The notes under the pieces are model-generated. The model made no database searches. It was not told where the DNA came from and saw only the letters and a list, made by a program, of their open reading frames with translations. A stretch of 64,000 nucleotides of DNA from Streptomyces sp. TBY4 (GTDB lineage Bacteria > Actinomycetota > Actinomycetes > Streptomycetales > Streptomycetaceae). Positions 59,556 to 64,000 of this stretch are shown piece after piece. A program made the position numbers and the translations under genes. Within the stretch, counting starts at the first letter, position 1, and every line of letters begins with the position of its first letter. The DNA lies in the NCBI RefSeq assembly GCF_024213195.1, contig NZ_JANAVF010000007.1:230044-294043 (forward strand), in the 5' to 3' direction.

Positions 59556-60548
59556 GTGACCCCCGTCGACCTCTCCCGCTCCGTCGTGCGCGCCCTGCGC
59601 CGCGCCGTCGAGGACGGGGAGCTGCCCGCCGGGGTGGTCGTGCCCGAGCGGGTCGTCGTCGAGCGGACCCGGCCCGGGGGAGTGGGGGACTACGCCTCGC
59701 CCGTCGCCTTCGGGGTGGCCAAGGGGGCCGGCGTCGCGCCCCGGGTGGTGGCCGAACTGCTGGCGCCCCGGCTGGCGGCCGCTTCCGGGATCGACCGCGT
59801 CGAGGTCACCGGCGCCGGGTTCCTGAACTTCGTACTCGCCGCGAGTCCGGTCGGTGAGCTGGTACGGGGCATTCGAGCCGGCGGGGCGTCGTACGGCTGC
59901 GCCCCCGGGGGGCGCGTGGCCCCCGAGCCCGTCGGCGTCCCCGGTGCGGCCCTGCGCGAGCGCGTCGTGTGCGCGGCCGTGCAGCGGATTGCCCGGAGCC
60001 AGGGGGCGGAGGGGGAGCGTGCCGCCGCCGCCCTCCGTGTCGCCCCCGTCGCCAAGCGGGACGGGGATGTGGTCGCCGCGTACGGGGCCGGTGCCGCCGT
60101 GTGGGCGATGGTCGGCGTTCCCGCCGCCGAGACCCCCGTGTTCTCCGCTGCGCTGCTCGTCCAGGACGAGTCGAGCGAGTTCTTCCGGGTGCGGTACGCC
60201 CACGACCGGGTGCGGGCGCTCACCCGCAACGCCGAGTGGCTCGGCTTCAGTGGTGACCCCGGTGATGTCCCCGGTGATGTCCCCGGCGCCGACGCGCTGC
60301 TCGGCGCCCTGCTCGACCACCCGCTCGTCCTCGAAGCCGCCGCGCACCACCGGGCGCCCGAGCGGCTCGCCCGCCAGCTCGTCGTGCTGGCCGACGCCCT
60401 CCTCGACTTCCAGTACCAGGTCCTGCCCAAGGGGGACGAGAAACCCTCGGCCGCCCACCGTGCCCGGCTGGCCCTTGCCGAAGCCGCCGGGACGGTGCTG
60501 GCCGGCGGCCTGACCCTGCTCGGCATAGACGCGCCCGACCACCTGTGA
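59556..60548 (+). CDS. ArgS-related protein with DALR anticodon-binding domain but no catalytic domain
   Basis: 330 residues. The N terminus resembles the arginyl-tRNA synthetase N-terminal domain (VVVERTRPGGVGDYASPVAF, VEVTGAGFLNFVLA) and the C terminus the DALR anticodon-binding domain (FRVRYAHDRVRALTRN, RQLVVLADALLDFQYQVLP). The class I core with HIGH and KMSK is absent. A 12-base tandem repeat at 60252-60285 encodes GDVPGDVPG between the domains. GTG 59556. It precedes lysA by 72 bp, as in other Streptomyces. Role unknown; a tRNA-binding or regulatory part is possible. Confidence 0.85.
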   Translation: MTPVDLSRSVVRALRRAVEDGELPAGVVVPERVVVERTRPGGVGDYASPVAFGVAKGAGVAPRVVAELLAPRLAAASGIDRVEVTGAGFLNFVLAASPVGELVRGIRAGGASYGCAPGGRVAPEPVGVPGAALRERVVCAAVQRIARSQGAEGERAAAALRVAPVAKRDGDVVAAYGAGAAVWAMVGVPAAETPVFSAALLVQDESSEFFRVRYAHDRVRALTRNAEWLGFSGDPGDVPGDVPGADALLGALLDHPLVLEAAAHHRAPERLARQLVVLADALLDFQYQVLPKGDEKPSAAHRARLALAEAAGTVLAGGLTLLGIDAPDHL

Positions 60549-60620
60549 TGCCCGCGATGCGTATGTGATCCGATGTGACTCGCCTGCGATCCGGACGATT
60601 TGCGAAGAGAGAATGCCGAG

Positions 60621-62012
60621 ATGAGCCGTTCCGCACACCCCGCCGGCCCCCGCCACGCCGACGTCCTGCCCGAGGGCCACTACTCCCCGCCGCCCGCCGA
60701 CCTCAACGCCCTCGACGAGAAGGTCTGGGCGCGCACGGTCGGCCGCAACGCCGAGGGGGTCGTCACCGTCGGCGGGATCGAAGTGACCCGTCTCGCCGAG
60801 GAGTTCGGGACCCCGGCCTACTTCCTCGACGAGGAGGACTTCCGGGCGCGCTGCCGTGCCTGGGCGCACGCCTTCGGTCCGGACGCCGACGTCTTCTACG
60901 CCGGCAAGGCGTTCCTCTCCAAGGCCGTCGTGAAGTGGCTGAACGAGGAGGGGCTCAACGTGGACGTGTGCTCCGGCGGGGAGCTCGCCACCGCACTCGC
61001 CGCCGGGATGCCCGCCGGGCGGATCGCCTTCCACGGCAACAACAAGTCCACCTCGGAGATCACCCGCGCCATCGAGGCCGGCGTCGGCCGGATCGTGCTG
61101 GACTCCTTCCAGGAGATCGCCCGCGTCGCGCACATCGCCCGTGAGCTCGGCGTGCGCCAGCCCGTGCAGATCCGCGTCACCGTGGGCGTGGAGGCGCACA
61201 CCCACGAGTTCATCGCCACCGCGCACGAGGACCAGAAGTTCGGGATCGCCGTCGCCGACGGATCGGCCGCAGAGGCCGTACGGCGCGCCCTGGGGCACGA
61301 CAGCCTGGAGGTGCTCGGCGTCCACTCGCACATCGGCTCGCAGATCTTCGACATGGCCGGCTTCGAGGTCTCCGCCAAGCGCGTCGTACAGCTCCTCGCG
61401 GCCGTCCGCGACGAGCACGGGGTGGAGCTCCCTGAGATCGACCTCGGCGGCGGCTACGGCATCGCCTACACCTCCGGCGACGACCCGCGCGAGCCGCACG
61501 AGATCGCCAAGGCCCTGCACGAGATCGTCGCCCGCGAGTGCGAGGCGGCCGGTCTGCGCGCCCCGCGGATCTCCGTGGAACCCGGACGGGCGATCGTGGG
61601 GCCGACCGCCTTCACCCTGTACGAGGTGGGGACGGTGAAGCCGCTGGAGGGCCTGCGGACCTACGTCTCCGTCGACGGCGGGATGTCCGACAACATCCGG
61701 ACGTCCCTGTACGACGCCGAGTACTCGGTCATCCTCGCCTCCCGCACCTCCGACGCCGAGCCCATGCTCGTGCGCGTCGTGGGCAAGCACTGCGAGAGCG
61801 GCGACATCGTGGTCAAGGACGCGTTCCTGCCCGCCGACGTGGCCCCCGGGGACCTCCTCGCGGTCCCGGCGACCGGCGCGTACTGCCGGTCGATGGCGAG
61901 CAACTACAACCACGTGCTCCGTCCGCCGGTCGTCGTCGTGCGCGACGGCGAGGCGCGTGTCATCGTCCGCCGGGAGACGGAGGAAGATCTCCTGCGTCTC
62001 GACGTCGGGTGA
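60621..62012 (+). CDS. lysA: Diaminopimelate decarboxylase
   Basis: 463 residues. Last step of lysine synthesis: meso-diaminopimelate to lysine and CO2, PLP-dependent. DVFYAGKAFLSKAVVKWL carries the PLP Lys; GVHSHIGSQIFD and EIDLGGGYGIAYT bind phosphate; CESGDIVVKDAFLP holds the C-terminal catalytic Cys, SVEPGRAIVGP the substrate Arg and ATGAYCRSMASNYNHVLRP a late PLP contact. The N-terminal 40-residue extension is usual in Streptomyces. ATG 60621 follows AGAGAATGCCGAG. It leads the lysA-hom-thrC group. Confidence 0.97.
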   Translation: MSRSAHPAGPRHADVLPEGHYSPPPADLNALDEKVWARTVGRNAEGVVTVGGIEVTRLAEEFGTPAYFLDEEDFRARCRAWAHAFGPDADVFYAGKAFLSKAVVKWLNEEGLNVDVCSGGELATALAAGMPAGRIAFHGNNKSTSEITRAIEAGVGRIVLDSFQEIARVAHIARELGVRQPVQIRVTVGVEAHTHEFIATAHEDQKFGIAVADGSAAEAVRRALGHDSLEVLGVHSHIGSQIFDMAGFEVSAKRVVQLLAAVRDEHGVELPEIDLGGGYGIAYTSGDDPREPHEIAKALHEIVARECEAAGLRAPRISVEPGRAIVGPTAFTLYEVGTVKPLEGLRTYVSVDGGMSDNIRTSLYDAEYSVILASRTSDAEPMLVRVVGKHCESGDIVVKDAFLPADVAPGDLLAVPATGAYCRSMASNYNHVLRPPVVVVRDGEARVIVRRETEEDLLRLDVG

Positions 62013-62055
62013 CACGCATTCTTCTGGGGGACTCCCCCCGGACCCCCGAATAGGT

Positions 62056-62104
62056 GTCTCACTCAATGGACCGAGGGTGGAAACTGTTGTCCATTGAGTG
62101 AGAC
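62056..62104 (+). promoter_or_regulatory. Perfect 16-bp inverted repeat upstream of hom
   Basis: GTCTCACTCAATGGAC at 62056-62071 is repeated inverted at 62089-62104, with 17 bases between. It lies in the 158-bp gap before hom, about 67 bases ahead of its start. It may be an operator (spacing near one and a half helical turns) or form a strong RNA hairpin. No U-run follows, so a plain terminator is less likely. Confidence 0.7.
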
Positions 62105-62170
62105 TGGTTCACACCTGGGGTGCAAACCGCGCAACAGGTACTGATGTGAAGATCGAAAGGCGTAGGTCGA

Positions 62171-63463
62171 ATGATGCGTACGCGTCCGCTGAAGGTGGCG
62201 CTGCTGGGCTGTGGAGTGGTCGGCTCGGAAGTTGCCCGCATCATGACGACGCACGCCGACGACCTGACGGCCAGGATCGGCGCGCCCGTCGAGCTCGCGG
62301 GCGTGGCCGTCCGCCGCCCCTCCAAGGTGCGCGAGGGCATCGACCCGGCCCTGGTCACCACCGATGCGACCGCGCTCCTCAAACGGGGTGACATCGACAT
62401 CGCGATCGAGGTCATCGGCGGCATCGAGCCGGCCCGCACACTGATCACCACCGCCTTCGACCACGGCATCTCCGTCGTCTCGGCGAACAAGGCCCTGCTC
62501 GCCCAGGACGGCGCCGCACTGCACGCCGCCGCCGAGACCGCCGGGCTGGACCTGTACTACGAGGCCGCCGTCGCCGGCGCCATCCCGCTGGTCCGCCCCA
62601 TGCGCGAATCCCTCGCGGGCGACAAGATCAACCGGGTGATGGGCATCGTCAACGGCACGACGAACTTCATCCTCGACAAGATGGACTCCACCGGCGCCGG
62701 GTACCAGGAGGCCCTCGACGAGGCCACCGCCCTCGGGTACGCCGAGGCCGACCCCACCGCCGACGTGGAGGGCTACGACGCCGCCGCCAAGGCCGCGATC
62801 CTGGCCGGCATCGCCTTCCACACCCGGGTCCGCCTCGACGACGTCTACCGCGAGGGCATGACCGAGGTCAGCGCCGCCGACTTCGCGTCCGCCAAGCGCA
62901 TGGGCTGCACCATCAAGCTCCTCGCCATCCTGGAGCGCGCCGCCGACGGCGAGTCCGTCACCGCCCGCGTCCACCCGGCGATGATCCCGCTGACGCACCC
63001 GCTCGCCTCCGTCCGCGAGGCGTACAACGCCGTCTTCGTCGAGGCGGAGGCCGCCGGCCGGCTCATGTTCTACGGGCCCGGCGCGGGCGGCGCGCCCACC
63101 GCGTCGGCGGTCCTCGGCGACCTCGTCGCCGTCTGCCGCAACAAGCTCGCCGAGGCAACGGGGCCGGGCGAGTCGGCGTACACCCAGCTGCCGGTCAGCC
63201 CCATGGGGGATGTCGTCACCCGCTACCACATCAGCCTCGATGTGGCGGACAAGCCGGGCGTGCTCGCCCAGGTGGCGACCTGCTTCGCGGAGCACGGGGT
63301 CTCGATCGACACCGTCCGGCAGCAGGGCAAGGACGGCGAGGCCTCCCTCGTCGTCGTCACTCACCGTGCGCCCGACGCTGCCCTCTCCGGGACCGTCGAG
63401 GCGCTGCGGAAGCTGGACACCGTCCGCGGTGTCTCCAGCATCATGCGTGTTGAAGGGGAGTAA
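62171..63463 (+). CDS. hom: Homoserine dehydrogenase
   Basis: 430 residues. Reduces aspartate semialdehyde to homoserine, the branch to threonine and methionine. NAD(P) site KVALLGCGVVGSEVARIM, catalytic region VMGIVNGTTNFILDKM with KAAILAGIAFHTRV, and a C-terminal ACT domain (SLDVADKPGVLAQVATCFAE and SIDTVRQQGKDGEASLVVVT) that should give threonine feedback. ATG 62171, four bases ahead of thrC-coupled end at 63463; thrC begins 6 bp later. Preceded by the inverted repeat at 62056. Confidence 0.97.
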   Translation: MMRTRPLKVALLGCGVVGSEVARIMTTHADDLTARIGAPVELAGVAVRRPSKVREGIDPALVTTDATALLKRGDIDIAIEVIGGIEPARTLITTAFDHGISVVSANKALLAQDGAALHAAAETAGLDLYYEAAVAGAIPLVRPMRESLAGDKINRVMGIVNGTTNFILDKMDSTGAGYQEALDEATALGYAEADPTADVEGYDAAAKAAILAGIAFHTRVRLDDVYREGMTEVSAADFASAKRMGCTIKLLAILERAADGESVTARVHPAMIPLTHPLASVREAYNAVFVEAEAAGRLMFYGPGAGGAPTASAVLGDLVAVCRNKLAEATGPGESAYTQLPVSPMGDVVTRYHISLDVADKPGVLAQVATCFAEHGVSIDTVRQQGKDGEASLVVVTHRAPDAALSGTVEALRKLDTVRGVSSIMRVEGE

Positions 63464-63469
63464 GGACCC

Positions 63470-64000
63470 ATGAGCAGCAATCGCACCCACCAGTGGCGCG
63501 GCATCATCGAGGAGTACCGGGACCGTCTGCCGGTCACGGCGACGACCCCGGTGGTCACGCTCCGCGAGGGCGGCACTCCCCTCGTCCCCGCCCAGGTGCT
63601 CTCCGAGCGCACTGGTTGCGAGGTACACCTCAAGGTCGAGGGGGCCAACCCCACCGGGTCCTTCAAGGACCGCGGCATGACCATGGCGATCACCAAGGCC
63701 AAGGAGGACGGCGCCAAGGCCGTCATCTGCGCCTCCACGGGCAACACCTCGGCCTCCGCCGCCGCCTACGCGGTGCGCGCCGGGATGGTCTCCGCCGTCC
63801 TCGTGCCCCGCGGCAAGATCGCGCTCGGCAAGATGGGCCAGGCGCTCGTGCACGGCGCCAAGATCCTTCAGGTCGACGGCAACTTCGACGACTGCCTGGA
63901 CCTGGCCCGCGCGCTGTCCGACAACTACCCGGTGGCGCTGGTCAATTCCGTCAACCCGGTGCGCATCGAGGGCCAGAAGACGGCGGCCTTCGAGATCGTG
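63470..64000 (+). CDS. thrC: Threonine synthase (N-terminal part, runs off the window)
   Basis: First 177 codons. Converts O-phosphohomoserine to threonine with PLP. EGANPTGSFKDRGMTMAITK contains the PLP Lys, and CASTGNTSASAAAYAVRAGM binds the phosphate. ATG 63470 follows TAAGGACC six bases after hom, so both are in one operon. Threonine made here is the precursor expected by the chlorothreonine operon 36 kb away. Confidence 0.96.
   Translation, partial: MSSNRTHQWRGIIEEYRDRLPVTATTPVVTLREGGTPLVPAQVLSERTGCEVHLKVEGANPTGSFKDRGMTMAITKAKEDGAKAVICASTGNTSASAAAYAVRAGMVSAVLVPRGKIALGKMGQALVHGAKILQVDGNFDDCLDLARALSDNYPVALVNSVNPVRIEGQKTAAFEIV

Noticed and set aside
59502..62066. Open frame of about 850 codons on the minus strand
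   Set aside because: Antisense to the ArgS-like gene and lysA; Gly/Val/Arg/His-rich translation without motifs.
1..64000. CRISPR array, rRNA or prophage structural genes
   Set aside because: No evenly spaced identical repeats with unique spacers, no rRNA-like sequence and no capsid, tail or terminase motifs were seen.

Overview
The window is high-GC actinobacterial DNA, almost certainly Streptomyces. Genes start with ATG or GTG behind GGAGG-type sites, third codon positions are GC-rich, and the right end carries the Streptomyces-type order ArgS-like protein - lysA - hom - thrC. From about 58.7 kb rightwards it looks like conserved chromosome (tRNA-Arg, response regulator, ArgS-like protein, lysA, hom, partial thrC). 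Everything to the left looks like an accessory region: metabolic islets, metal resistance, insertion sequences and many broken genes.

Left to right: (1) 0-4.2 kb holds a tyrosine-recombinase fragment, oleate hydratase, a frameshifted serine recombinase and a methyltransferase. (2) 4.2-9.7 kb is a tight operon for a TusA/radical-SAM fusion, a DoxX-like membrane protein, a PhnD/selenate-type binding lipoprotein, its ATPase and a double-length permease; I infer uptake and processing of a sulfur- or selenium-containing anion. (3) 9.8-15.9 kb has a DM13 protein, a membrane protein, a CcdA remnant, a helix-turn-helix regulator, an amidinotransferase and a truncated ABC ATPase.

(4) 16.5-27.2 kb is a compact biosynthetic cluster. 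A free-standing adenylation-carrier protein has a hand-read threonine code (DFWNVGMVHK). It is followed by a SyrB2-type halogenase with the HxA iron site, a SyrC-like acyltransferase with a Cys nucleophile, an FkbM methyltransferase-carrier fusion, a type II thioesterase, an acyl-CoA dehydrogenase and a Kef-type antiporter. Four junctions overlap by 4 bp. A convergent ATP-grasp-like protein sits next to it. Read together, the genes should make carrier-bound 4-chlorothreonine, pass it to a second carrier for tailoring, and perhaps ligate the released product. No condensation domain or full NRPS is in the window, so the scaffold looks unlike syringomycin.

(5) 28-46 kb has a terpene synthase, an IS256-family element carrying a VOC gene inside its 18-bp ends, a secreted gene flanked by a perfect 42-bp inverted repeat, an IS5-type element beside a cold-shock gene, HNH and endonuclease VII nucleases, and remnants of helicase-associated and metal ATPase genes. 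(6) 46.9-52.4 kb is a mercury-resistance locus (merB, a frameshifted MerR-family regulator, merA, and divergently an ArsR-type regulator, a MerT-like protein and a DoxX protein) with a beta-lactamase-fold hydrolase beside it. (7) 53-58 kb holds a PucR-type regulator and a cation-transport group (NhaD/ArsB-type, CBS protein, NhaP-type antiporter). All functions are read by eye from translated sequence; no database search was possible.
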